13,080 nucleotides of DNA from Bacillota bacterium. Its GTDB lineage: Bacteria > Bacillota > Desulfotomaculia > Desulfotomaculales > Desulfallaceae. Under the pieces are notes generated by a model. That model was not told the DNA's origin. It did no database searches and saw only the letters and a list, made by a program, of their open reading frames with translations. Of the stretch, positions 1 through 5,553 are shown in pieces (positions within the stretch are counted from its first letter, which is position 1; each line of letters starts with the position of its first letter). The stretch is from positions 1 to 13,080 of the forward strand of contig WQUS01000150.1 of NCBI GenBank assembly GCA_009781965.1. The letters run 5' to 3'. Both the position numbers and the translations under genes were made by a program.

Positions 1-1341
1 GGCCAGAGCTACGGCCACCTGTACCGCGCTATAGGCGTCGTTGCATTGCCCGATGTCAAGAATGCGCGGGAAAGGCCCGATTTGGCCGATGTCCAGGTCG
101 TTGAAGCGGAATTTGCCGCAAGCCAGGGTCAACACTATGGTATCAGCCGGGGTTTGCTTAACGAAATCAGTGTAATAGCTGCGCCCCGGCTGGGCGCCGT
201 CGCATCCGCCCACGAGGAAGAAATGCTTGATGGCGCCCGCTTTTACCGCGTCAATAATCGTTCCGGCGTTGTCAAGGATCGCTTGCCGGCCGAAGCCGGT
301 CATGGTGCTCGTGCCGCCGTTAAGGCCGGTAAACTGCTGATCTTCCGCAAAACCACCCAGGGCGATGGCATGGTCGATCAATGCGGTAAAATCCTTGTGC
401 CCGTTGGCGTCAGCCTCAATGTGTTTGGCTTCGGGATACTGCACCACCGAAGTGGTATAAACACGGTTGGCATAAGCGTCTCTGGGCGGCATAATGCAGT
501 TGGTTGTCCACAAAATCGGCGCCGGCAGATCTTTAAACTCGCTTTGCTGATTCTGCCAGGCCGTGCCATAGTGCCCTTTAAACTGCGGATGCTTTTTCAA
601 CTCGGGGTAGGCGTGAGCAGGCAGCATTTCGCCGTGGGTGTACACATCTACGCCTTTGCCGTCGGTTTGCTCCAGCAGCATCTGCAAGTCGTGCAGGTCA
701 TGGCCGGTTACGACGATAAACGGGCCTTTTTCAACCTTAAAGGATACGGATGTCGGCACGGGATGCCCATAAGTCTCCGTATTGGCTTCATCCAGCAAAG
801 CCATGCATTTCAGATTGACGCCGCCAAATTCCATTAACAGGCCCAGCCATTCCTCCACTGTGTGCGAGTCGGCTAAAGCGGCCATGCCTTTGACAAACCA
901 GTGGTCCACTTCCGGGCTGCGCTTGCCTAAAACCCGGGCGTGGTGGGCGTAAGCCGCCATGCCCCGCAGTCCGAACAGTAGGGTGGAGCGCAGCGAGATA
1001 ACGTCCTTATCCCCATGAAACAAATCTTCCGGCCGGATGACCTCGCCGCCGCCAAGCTTCTCCCGCTCCGCCTTGACTTTGCCGGCCAGAGCCGCCACTT
1101 TCGCGGTATCAAAGTTAACATTGGTGATGGTGGTAAACAAGCCGTCCTCAATCAGATCAATTGCTTGCACGCTGTCCGCGTTTTTGCCGCGCATGGCCTG
1201 GGCCAGAGCAATCATCTCGCAGGTTAAAACATCCTGCTCATGGGCGGTATCCGGTTTTTTCCCGCAAACGCCGGCCACCGTACAGCCGGTCCCTTTGGCA
1301 GTTTGCTGGCACTGAAAACAGAACATTTTTTCATCACTCAT
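1..1341 (-). CDS. hcp: hybrid cluster protein (hydroxylamine reductase), 3' end outside window
   Basis: The frame is open from the ATG at 1341 to the left edge, giving about 447 of the family's roughly 540 residues. The N-terminus has Cys8, Cys11, Cys20 and Cys26 (CX2C-X8-C-X5-C), the [4Fe-4S] arrangement of class I Hcp from strict anaerobes. Further on are the family stretches ILWTTNCIMPP, RVYTTSVV, HFFLVGGCDGA and LACGKFRFN, then GQCNDAYSA. Hcp is a cytoplasmic iron-sulfur/hybrid-cluster enzyme tied to NO and hydroxylamine detoxification. Its N-terminus lies 147 nt downstream of the ferredoxin stop codon, which suggests one operon. The start is ambiguous. ATG 1341 has AAGGAGG at 1350-1356, but an in-frame ATG at 1410 with its own GGGGAGGA (1418-1425) would add 23 residues beginning MFKAIKTLFRGK. 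I chose 1341 because family members normally begin a few residues before the first CX2C. Identity is very secure; the start is not. Confidence 0.96.
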   Translation of the reverse strand, partial: MSDEKMFCFQCQQTAKGTGCTVAGVCGKKPDTAHEQDVLTCEMIALAQAMRGKNADSVQAIDLIEDGLFTTITNVNFDTAKVAALAGKVKAEREKLGGGEVIRPEDLFHGDKDVISLRSTLLFGLRGMAAYAHHARVLGKRSPEVDHWFVKGMAALADSHTVEEWLGLLMEFGGVNLKCMALLDEANTETYGHPVPTSVSFKVEKGPFIVVTGHDLHDLQMLLEQTDGKGVDVYTHGEMLPAHAYPELKKHPQFKGHYGTAWQNQQSEFKDLPAPILWTTNCIMPPRDAYANRVYTTSVVQYPEAKHIEADANGHKDFTALIDHAIALGGFAEDQQFTGLNGGTSTMTGFGRQAILDNAGTIIDAVKAGAIKHFFLVGGCDGAQPGRSYYTDFVKQTPADTIVLTLACGKFRFNDLDIGQIGPFPRILDIGQCNDAYSAVQVAVALA

Positions 1342-1487
1342 AATTTTGTCCTCCTTATTTTCATTGTCCGTAGTTTTTCCCCTGAACAGGGTTTTAATGG
1401 CTTTAAACATCACTAAATCCTCCCCTGGTTTTCACCGCGATCCACCGCGAGCAATTGAAGTCTGAAGGTGAAATCTGTGCCGTACTG

Positions 1488-2261
1488 TTACTCCAGGGTT
1501 TTGCCGTCAACGGAAATTGTCGCTACTTGCCAGGGAATCATTTTGCCGCTGTTTAGCAGCGCGGTTTTTACCGCCTCTTCAATACCGCCGCAGCAAGGAA
1601 CCTCCATGCGGACGACAGTCACCGACTTAATATTGTTGTTTTTGATTATGGCGCTTAACTTTTCGCTGTAATCCTCGTTGTCCAGCTTGGGGCAGCCGAT
1701 GACGGTGACTTTGTTGCGCATGTAATCGTGGTGAAAGTTGCCGTAAGCGTAAGCGGCGCAGTCGGCGGATACCAGCAGGTTGGCGTTGTTAAAGAAAGGC
1801 GCGTCCACCGGAGTCAGTTTAATTTGTACCGGCCACTGATTTAACTGTGATTGATTTGACGGCGCCGGGACGTCGGTTGCCGGAACCGCAGCCGGCGTTG
1901 CCGCTTCTTCCCGCTGAATAGCCCTCACGCTGCTCCCCGGACAGCCGCAGGCCAGGTTTTCCGGTTCTTGATGGGCCATAACGCTGCTTCCCTGACAGCC
2001 GCAGGCCAGGTTTTCCGGTTCTTGATGGGCCATATTTTTCTTCACCTCCGTTTCGTTGAATGCAAGAGCCTCTCTTTCTTCAAATGAAATGGCGTCGGTG
2101 GGACAAGCGGGCAAACAGTTGCCCAGCCCGTCACAGTAATCATCCCGCAGCAGTTCCGCTTTGCCGGCAACCAGGCCAATAGCGCCTTCCTGACAGGCAT
2201 CTATGCACAGCCCGCAGCCGTTACACTTTTCTTTATCAATTTTAATGATCTGCCTGATCAT
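1488..2261 (-). CDS. 4Fe-4S dicluster ferredoxin-like protein linked to Hcp
   Basis: This is a 257-residue protein starting at ATG 2261, preceded by GGGAGGG. Residues 13-23 (CNGCGLCIDAC) and 43-54 (CDGLGNCLPACP) form a two-[4Fe-4S] ferredoxin domain of the kind often found beside hcp. Residues 77-112 are two copies of an 18-residue unit containing ACGC(Q/P)GSSV. An Ala/Pro-rich linker follows to about residue 137, then a C-terminal domain with NQWPVQIKL, ADCAAYAYGNFHHD, GCPKL and MEVPCCGG, typical of these larger ferredoxin-like proteins. It probably supplies electrons to Hcp; that is inference from neighbourhood and family. It is the first gene of the minus-strand operon and starts just below the divergent regulatory region. 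Its stop is TAA at 1488-1490. The duplicated cysteine unit is unusual and is described separately. Confidence 0.93.
   Translation of the reverse strand: MIRQIIKIDKEKCNGCGLCIDACQEGAIGLVAGKAELLRDDYCDGLGNCLPACPTDAISFEEREALAFNETEVKKNMAHQEPENLACGCQGSSVMAHQEPENLACGCPGSSVRAIQREEAATPAAVPATDVPAPSNQSQLNQWPVQIKLTPVDAPFFNNANLLVSADCAAYAYGNFHHDYMRNKVTVIGCPKLDNEDYSEKLSAIIKNNNIKSVTVVRMEVPCCGGIEEAVKTALLNSGKMIPWQVATISVDGKTLE
1927..2034 (-). repeat. in-frame 54-bp tandem duplication within the ferredoxin gene
   Basis: Units 1927-1980 and 1981-2034 are identical except at two bases. Each encodes 18 residues starting MAHQEPENLACGC; only the residue after the second Cys differs (Gln or Pro). The near identity at DNA level points to a recent slippage or unequal-crossover duplication that kept the frame. 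Confidence 0.95.
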
Positions 2262-2291
2262 GATGGAACCCTCCCTTGACTTTCTGTTATG

Positions 2292-2333
2292 AGTATACTA
2301 AACTCTAAATGATAAATATGTGGTTATAACCAC
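2292..2333 (-). promoter_or_regulatory. class II-type promoter and palindromic operator for the ferredoxin-hcp operon
   Basis: GTGGTTATAACCAC at 2320-2333 is a perfect 14-bp palindrome centred at 2326.5. On the minus strand TATACT lies at 2297-2292 and predicts a start near 2285, which puts the palindrome centre at exactly -41.5. That is the spacing of Crp/Fnr class II activators. There is no good -35 hexamer in the minus-strand promoter, as expected for an activator-dependent promoter. The same site lies 24 nt before the regulator's ATG, so it may also control the regulator. The binding protein is inferred to be the adjacent Crp/Fnr protein. Confidence 0.7.
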
Positions 2334-2357
2334 GAAATCGAAGAAAGTTTGTGGCCC

Positions 2358-3014
2358 ATGGAAAAATATTTTGCGGTGCTAAAACAGGTTGAACTGTTCA
2401 AGGCCATTGCGCCCGCCGATTTGGAAGCCATGCTCAAATGCCTGGACCCGGAGATAAAGACCGTCGTTAAAAACGAGGCGGTCCTGCTGACGGGCGACAA
2501 GCCCCGGTTCGTGGGGATCGTGCTTGCCGGCCAGTTCCATATTATCCGGGACGACTATGACGGGAACAGCTCGCTGATTGCGGTCGCTTCCCCCGGTGAA
2601 ATTTTTGCGGAAGCCCTTTGCTGCGCCGGGGTAAAAGAGAGTCCGATCACGGTGATCGCCAGCGACAAAGCTGCGGTTATATTGCTCAAATTTGATCGTA
2701 TTTTGCATACTTGCTCGCAGGCATGCGCCTTTCACCAAAAGTTGATTGAAAATATGCTGAACATTGTCGCCAATAAAAATTTGTTCCTGCAAAGCCGCAT
2801 GGAGATCATGATGATCAGATCAATCCGGGCTAAGGTGCTGCGTTATTTGGAAGCCTTTGTACCCAAACAGGGGCGGCGCATCGTTATTCCCCTGAACCGG
2901 GAGGAACTGGCTAATTATCTTTCTGTGGAGCGCAGCGCCTTGTCCCATGAGCTGGCAAAAATGAAAAGAGACGGTTTAATCGACTATAAAAAGAATACCT
3001 TTGTCTTAAAATAG
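2358..3014 (+). CDS. Crp/Fnr-family transcriptional regulator (HcpR-like by position)
   Basis: The protein has 218 residues from ATG 2358, preceded by AAGAAAG at 2341-2347. An alternative TTG at 2349 in the same frame has no usable spacing. Residues 10-115 form a cyclic-nucleotide-binding-like beta-roll (FVGIVLAGQFHIIRDD, then SPGEIFAEALCCAG). Residues 125-160 are the long dimerisation helix. Residues 180-208 (NREELANYLSVERSALSHEL) are the winged helix-turn-helix, and the C-terminus is LIDYKKNTFVLK. Divergent placement from the ferredoxin-hcp operon is the classic setting of HcpR, which responds to nitrosative stress. The HcpR label rests on context, because several Crp/Fnr subfamilies share this architecture. 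Five cysteines (28, 88, 89, 119, 123) are present, but they do not form the Fnr N-terminal cluster motif. It probably binds the palindrome at 2320-2333. Confidence 0.92.
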   Translation: MEKYFAVLKQVELFKAIAPADLEAMLKCLDPEIKTVVKNEAVLLTGDKPRFVGIVLAGQFHIIRDDYDGNSSLIAVASPGEIFAEALCCAGVKESPITVIASDKAAVILLKFDRILHTCSQACAFHQKLIENMLNIVANKNLFLQSRMEIMMIRSIRAKVLRYLEAFVPKQGRRIVIPLNREELANYLSVERSALSHELAKMKRDGLIDYKKNTFVLK

Positions 3015-3033
3015 AATAAAATTGATCTTTTCC

Positions 3034-3062
3034 TTGCCAGGAGCGGTGTTAAGGTGTATAAT
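3034..3062 (+). promoter_or_regulatory. sigma-70-type promoter ahead of tRNA-Ser(GCT)
   Basis: TTGCCA (3034-3039), a 17-bp spacer and a perfect TATAAT (3057-3062) predict a start near 3069, about 83 nt before the tRNA. The leader contains a terminator-like hairpin at 3125-3145. Confidence 0.75.
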
Positions 3063-3120
3063 ATTTGTGCGGCACAGCTTAGTTTGATTGACTTTAAGCA
3101 TGTGAATAGAAAGTAAAAAG

Positions 3121-3145
3121 AAAACCGCGTAATAGCGGCTTTTTT
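3121..3145 (+). terminator. short terminator-like hairpin between promoter and tRNA-Ser(GCT)
   Basis: CCGC (3125-3128) pairs with GCGG (3135-3138) across a 6-nt loop, is preceded by four A residues and followed by C and six T residues (3140-3145). It may end read-through from the regulator gene, but it also lies downstream of the tRNA promoter. The 4-bp stem is weak. Confidence 0.45.
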
Positions 3146-3151
3146 GAGTCT

Positions 3152-3246
3152 GGAGAGATGGCCGAGTAGGTCGAAGGCGGTCGCCTGCTAAGCGATTATA
3201 CGGGCTAAAACTCGTATCAAGGGTTCGAATCCCTTTCTCTCCGCCA
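3152..3246 (+). tRNA. tRNA-Ser (anticodon GCT)
   Basis: The acceptor arms GGAGAGA (3152-3158) and TCTCTCC (3236-3242) pair perfectly, followed by discriminator G and encoded CCA (3244-3246). The anticodon loop CTGCTAA (3185-3191) gives GCT at 3187-3189. A long variable arm around ACGGGCTAAAACTCGT and a GGTTCGAATCC T arm confirm a class II serine tRNA reading AGC/AGU codons. Confidence 0.97.
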
Positions 3247-3250
3247 AACG

Positions 3251-3316
3251 TCCCATATCCGAACCTTACGCCAACACATCTGTGGGCGGGGATTCGGCTA
3301 TGGGAATATTTTTTTT
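3251..3316 (+). terminator. intrinsic terminator of tRNA-Ser(GCT)
   Basis: A 13-bp stem forms between TCCCATATCCGAA (3251-3263) and TTCGGCTATGGGA (3293-3305), with one G-T pair, a 29-nt loop and eight T residues at 3309-3316. Its 3' half is also the first copy of the 40-bp direct repeat, and it contains the stop codon of the opposing gene. Confidence 0.75.
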
Positions 3317-3319
3317 GCC
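3279..3319 (+). repeat. direct repeat copy 1 (41 bp)
   Basis: This stretch, from TCTGTGGGCGGGGATTCGGC through a run of eight T to GCC, recurs at 4159-4198 in the same orientation with only a one-T length difference. It covers the 3' half of the tRNA-Ser terminator and the last codons of the minus-strand gene. Confidence 0.95.
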
Positions 3320-3999
3320 ATAGCCATTACCCCCACCGGCAAGTGCTTGCTTGGATCAAGCCCCAATAATGCGGCAACTTCATTAGAATCAAGAGAAACC
3401 AAAAAACGCGTTTGGATATTAAGTTCGTCGGCCAACAAATATTGATGCTCGCTCATTGCTCCTACTGCGTGCCAGGCCCAGTTCATGTTGCCTTTCGGCA
3501 CATTATCTTTGTCGATGACATAGATCCAAACAGCAGACGCATTTTGGCCTTCGTTCACCTGGTCGAGGATATTGATGTCGGTGACCTTTTCAAAATCATT
3601 AGTCCGCCAAGAAAACTTGCGCACCCCGCTTGGCTGGGCGAGATATAATGATACATAAGGCTCTGTTCCAAAGGCTAACGGAATGACAAAGCCTGTGCCG
3701 TCGCGATTTTTTCCCGTAGCCGCCCACCCCAACAGCTGTAAAGCGTCCTCGCTTATTGCTTTCCCGGTGAAGTTTGCGGGCTCTGTTGAATTACGCCGCT
3801 CAAATGATTGTATCAATGTTGAATCATCATGCAATTCGTTGCTGCCGAGTTTTTTGAGCGCTCCCGGTGCTAACCGCGGAGTACTTGTCAAGTGGAGGAA
3901 AATAGCCGTACCCCAACCTCCCGCCGCTAACAGGATGCTGATGACCAAAAGAATCGGAAGGATTGTTCTTTTCCCGCCTGCTTTTTCTTTAGTTTCCAT
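3298..3999 (-). CDS. membrane-anchored nitroreductase/SagB-like protein
   Basis: The 233-residue product starts at ATG 3999, with a G-rich GGGGGG stretch as ribosome site. Residues 12-36 form one hydrophobic N-terminal segment (anchor or uncleaved signal). The remainder resembles small SagB/nitroreductase-fold FMN proteins. Examples are DALQLLGWAATGKNRDG (85-101), PYVSLYLAQPSGVRKFSW, and the helix-strand stretch VGAMSEHQYLLADELNIQTR with EVAALLGLDPSKHLPVGVMA (207-226), which matches the usual end of the fold. At the place of the family's RRSxR FMN-phosphate motif there is RRNSTE (68-73), so cofactor binding may be altered or lost. The gene lies alone between two copies of a 40-bp repeat, on the strand opposite tRNA-Ser(GCT), and its stop lies within repeat copy 1. 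The family call is from recalled motifs; the substrate is unknown. Confidence 0.75.
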   Translation of the reverse strand: METKEKAGGKRTILPILLVISILLAAGGWGTAIFLHLTSTPRLAPGALKKLGSNELHDDSTLIQSFERRNSTEPANFTGKAISEDALQLLGWAATGKNRDGTGFVIPLAFGTEPYVSLYLAQPSGVRKFSWRTNDFEKVTDINILDQVNEGQNASAVWIYVIDKDNVPKGNMNWAWHAVGAMSEHQYLLADELNIQTRFLVSLDSNEVAALLGLDPSKHLPVGVMAMAKKIFP

Positions 4000-4077
4000 A
4001 AGTGCCCCCCATTATTGATTTTGATAACAATTGAAACCAGTGTGGTATAAATTTTTTACTTTTTATTATCGGAGTTT

Positions 4078-4143
4078 AACAGGGGAAATATCCTGTCTGC
4101 CGTTAAGAAATTGTTCAATGAGAAAGGAATAGCTACGGATTAA
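4078..4143 (+). pseudogene. possible remnant of a TetR-type regulator N-terminus
   Basis: One frame reads NRGNILSAVKKLFNEKGIAT, then Asp and TAA at 4141-4143. The pattern ILxAxxxLFxEKGxxxT is what opens the DNA-binding domain of TetR-family repressors. No start codon or the remaining ~170 residues are present, and the reading stops 15 nt before repeat copy 2. I treat it as a decayed fragment. The match is short and could be fortuitous. The rest of the stretch 4000-4296 holds no gene that I can support. Confidence 0.35.
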
Positions 4144-4158
4144 GTAAAACAACTGAAG

Positions 4159-4198
4159 TCTGTGGGCGGGGATTCGGCTATGGGAATATTTTTTTGCC
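4159..4198 (+). repeat. direct repeat copy 2 (40 bp)
   Basis: This is the second copy of the repeat at 3279-3319, identical except for seven instead of eight T residues. The 5' partner arm of the tRNA-Ser terminator is absent here, so this copy cannot form the same hairpin. Confidence 0.95.
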
Positions 4199-4296
4199 CG
4201 TTGTATAAACATCATTAGAAGAAAATTGGCGCAAAATGTATTAAAAATATATGAAACGACAAAAAATCAATGAGCAGCAACAAGAAATGTTTTCTA

Positions 4297-4325
4297 TTGA
4301 CGTTGTATATGCTTTGCAATATAAT
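4297..4325 (+). promoter_or_regulatory. promoter of the DinJ-YafQ operon
   Basis: TTGACG (4297-4302), a 17-bp spacer and TATAAT (4320-4325) form a near-consensus sigma-70-type promoter. The predicted start near 4332 abuts the ribosome site AAGGAG (4333-4338), so the leader is very short. An imperfect inverted repeat (TTGTATA with TATAA) overlaps the promoter and may be the autoregulatory operator. Confidence 0.75.
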
Positions 4326-4348
4326 TCTAGGCAAGGAGTTGAAGTGGC

Positions 4349-4651
4349 ATGAAAACCTCGAACTATAATATCCGTATAGATCCGGTTATTAAAACAAAAG
4401 CCGAGAAGACGTTTGCCGCATTTGGGCTTAATCTGAGCGAAGCTATCAATGTATTTTTGCACAAAGCTATCATGGAGCATGGTTTTCCTTTCGATGTGCG
4501 CGAACCAAAACCCAATGTAGAACTGCGTATGGCCATGGAGGAAACTGAACAAATATTAAAAGAGTATACTGAAGGAATGCGTAAACCGAAGCCATTTACC
4601 AATGCACATGACATGATACAGGAAATCCTTTCTGAGGAAGATGAAGTTTGA
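4349..4651 (+). CDS. RelB/DinJ-family antitoxin
   Basis: This 100-residue protein starts at ATG 4349 with AAGGAG 10 nt upstream. Residues 4-50 (NYNIRIDPVIKTKAEKTFAA, then LNLSEAINVFL) are the ribbon-helix-helix DNA-binding domain with the DinJ hallmark of strand, helix, G-(L/M)-N-L-S/T-x-A-I. The acidic C-terminal half (EETEQILKEYTEG to LSEEDEV) would wrap and neutralise the toxin. It should bind its own promoter as a dimer with the toxin. The stop codon shares one base with the start of the YafQ gene (TGATG), the tight coupling typical of these pairs. It is the antitoxin of the only complete toxin-antitoxin pair in the window. Confidence 0.93.
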   Translation: MKTSNYNIRIDPVIKTKAEKTFAAFGLNLSEAINVFLHKAIMEHGFPFDVREPKPNVELRMAMEETEQILKEYTEGMRKPKPFTNAHDMIQEILSEEDEV

Positions 4652-4935
4652 TGTATGCAGTTGACCGCTCGGTTAAATCTTTTCGCCGTAGCGTCCGTTT
4701 GGTAGCGAAGCGTGGGTATGACATGGCTAAGTTAGAACAAACGATTATGTTGCTGGCGAGCGGTGGCCTATTACCGCCCATTTATCGTGACCATCCACTC
4801 AGAGGAAATTATCAAGGTTACCGCGAGTGCCATGTCGGAGGTGTAGGTGACTGGGTGCTGATTTACAAGAAACTTGACGATAAGCTTATCCTTGTTTTGA
4901 CCGCGACGGGTACGCATATGGATTTGTTTGAGTAG
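4651..4935 (+). CDS. YafQ-family mRNA interferase toxin
   Basis: A 94-residue RelE-superfamily toxin starts at ATG 4651, overlapping the antitoxin stop by one base. The TTG at 4648 is less likely. The catalytic pattern known for YafQ is complete: His48 in RDHPLRG, His61 in ECHV, Asp67-Trp68 in GDWVLIY, and His89 and Phe93 in THMDLF. YafQ cuts mRNA within translating ribosomes. All expected active-site residues and the usual length are present, so the toxin is probably functional and held by the preceding DinJ protein. Confidence 0.94.
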   Translation: MYAVDRSVKSFRRSVRLVAKRGYDMAKLEQTIMLLASGGLLPPIYRDHPLRGNYQGYRECHVGGVGDWVLIYKKLDDKLILVLTATGTHMDLFE

Positions 4936-5076
4936 ATATGTCTATTATGCATTGTCTGGGTGCGGTTTGGGCGTAAATTCCCAAAGTAAGTTCCACAGCA
5001 GTATAGATGTTGATTTTACTATGAAAAATCGGTGGAATCTAATATAGGTTTGGGCGGTTTACGGTTTGGCCGGCTA

Positions 5077-5105
5077 TTGACTTAGACTGCGCCCTTTGTT
5101 AAAAT
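5077..5105 (+). promoter_or_regulatory. promoter of the tRNA-Arg pair
   Basis: TTGACT (5077-5082), a 17-bp spacer and TAAAAT (5100-5105) lie 31 nt upstream of tRNA-Arg(ACG). No separate promoter was seen for tRNA-Arg(CCT), so the two are probably cotranscribed. The gap 4936-5076 shows no gene. Confidence 0.75.
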
Positions 5106-5136
5106 AGTACTTACGATTCAGCGAATAAAAGTTTAA

Positions 5137-5213
5137 GTGCCTGTGGCTCAATTGGATAGAGCATCTGACTACGGATCAGAAGGTTGGGGGTTCGAGTCCC
5201 TCCAGGCACGCCA
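5137..5213 (+). tRNA. tRNA-Arg (anticodon ACG)
   Basis: The acceptor arms GTGCCTG (5137-5143) and CAGGCAC (5203-5209) pair perfectly, followed by G and encoded CCA. The anticodon stem TCTGA/TCAGA encloses loop CTACGGA, giving ACG at 5171-5173. In bacteria this tRNA is the substrate of TadA, which converts A34 to inosine so it reads CGU, CGC and CGA. A tadA gene lies at 9459 in this window. Confidence 0.97.
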
Positions 5214-5222
5214 GTAAGTTTT

Positions 5223-5260
5223 GCAGCGACAGCAGCTCGAAAAGCCGGTTGCGTCGCTGT
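5223..5260 (+). other. hairpin between the two tRNA-Arg genes
   Basis: CAGCGAC (5224-5230) pairs with GTCGCTG (5253-5259) across a 22-nt loop. No T-run follows, so it is more likely a spacer or processing hairpin in a joint tRNA transcript than a terminator. Confidence 0.4.
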
Positions 5261-5282
5261 TGTGTATTTCAAAAGCATACGG

Positions 5283-5358
5283 GCGCCCGTAGCTCAGAGG
5301 ATAGAGCAGCGGTTTCCTAAACCGCGTGTCGGAGGTTCGAGTCCTTTCGGGCGCACCA
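5283..5358 (+). tRNA. tRNA-Arg (anticodon CCT)
   Basis: The acceptor arms GCGCCCG (5283-5289) and CGGGCGC (5348-5354) pair, followed by A and encoded CCA. The anticodon stem GCGGT/ACCGC encloses loop TTCCTAA, giving CCT at 5316-5318, which reads AGG. No convincing terminator follows before the truncated PIN gene on the other strand. Confidence 0.97.
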
Positions 5359-5445
5359 AATATACATAATCCGGATCAATCATGGCAGGGGCAGGTGGTT
5401 CCAGTTCATGAGCGGTGCGGATTTTTGCTATCTATGTTTTGTATA

Positions 5446-5538
5446 TTATATTTTATATATTTTGGCTGGATTTCCCGCTGGCGACATTAGAGCCGAAACG
5501 AGAATATTGGTATCAAGAACAACGCGGAGCGATTTCAT
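5446..5538 (-). pseudogene. truncated PIN-domain toxin (30 residues)
   Basis: Reading from ATG 5538 gives MKSLRVVLDTNILVSALMSP, continuing AGNPAKIYKI to TAA at 5448-5446. VVLDTNILVSAL is the first strand of the PIN nuclease fold, with the first catalytic Asp, and the rest matches COG1569-type toxins of about 140 residues. About 110 residues with the other acidic residues are missing, so this copy cannot be an active nuclease. Its ATG overlaps the stop of the upstream antitoxin (ATGA). The lost part would have extended toward the 3' end of tRNA-Arg(CCT), 87 bp away. I saw no PIN remnant in other frames there. Confidence 0.8.
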
Positions 5539-5553
5539 GAACTCACTCCGCGT
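5522..5553 (-). promoter_or_regulatory. hairpin enclosing the toxin ribosome site and start codon
   Basis: ACGCGGAG (5522-5529) and CTCCGCGT (5546-5553) form a perfect 8-bp inverted repeat with a 16-nt loop. On the minus-strand mRNA the 5' arm holds the GGAG ribosome site of the PIN gene and the loop holds its ATG and the antitoxin's stop. This would hide the toxin start unless ribosomes translating the antitoxin open it. Confidence 0.6.

Noticed and set aside
46..837. A 263-codon plus-strand open frame
   Set aside because: It is antisense to hcp, whose minus-strand frame carries unmistakable conserved motifs; the plus frame shows no family motifs.
2276..2299. TTGACT and TATACT on the plus strand as a promoter for the Crp/Fnr gene
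   Set aside because: The spacer is only 12 bp, too short for a sigma-70-type promoter; the minus-strand reading with the palindrome at -41.5 is better.
2349..2357. TTG 2349 as start of the Crp/Fnr gene
   Set aside because: The only ribosome-site-like sequence is immediately adjacent, whereas ATG 2358 has suitable spacing and matches the family N-terminus.
3152..4198. A tRNA-integrated genomic island using tRNA-Ser(GCT) as attachment site
   Set aside because: The direct repeat lies in the terminator and not in the tRNA 3' end, and there is no integrase gene between the copies; kept only as a possible cassette.
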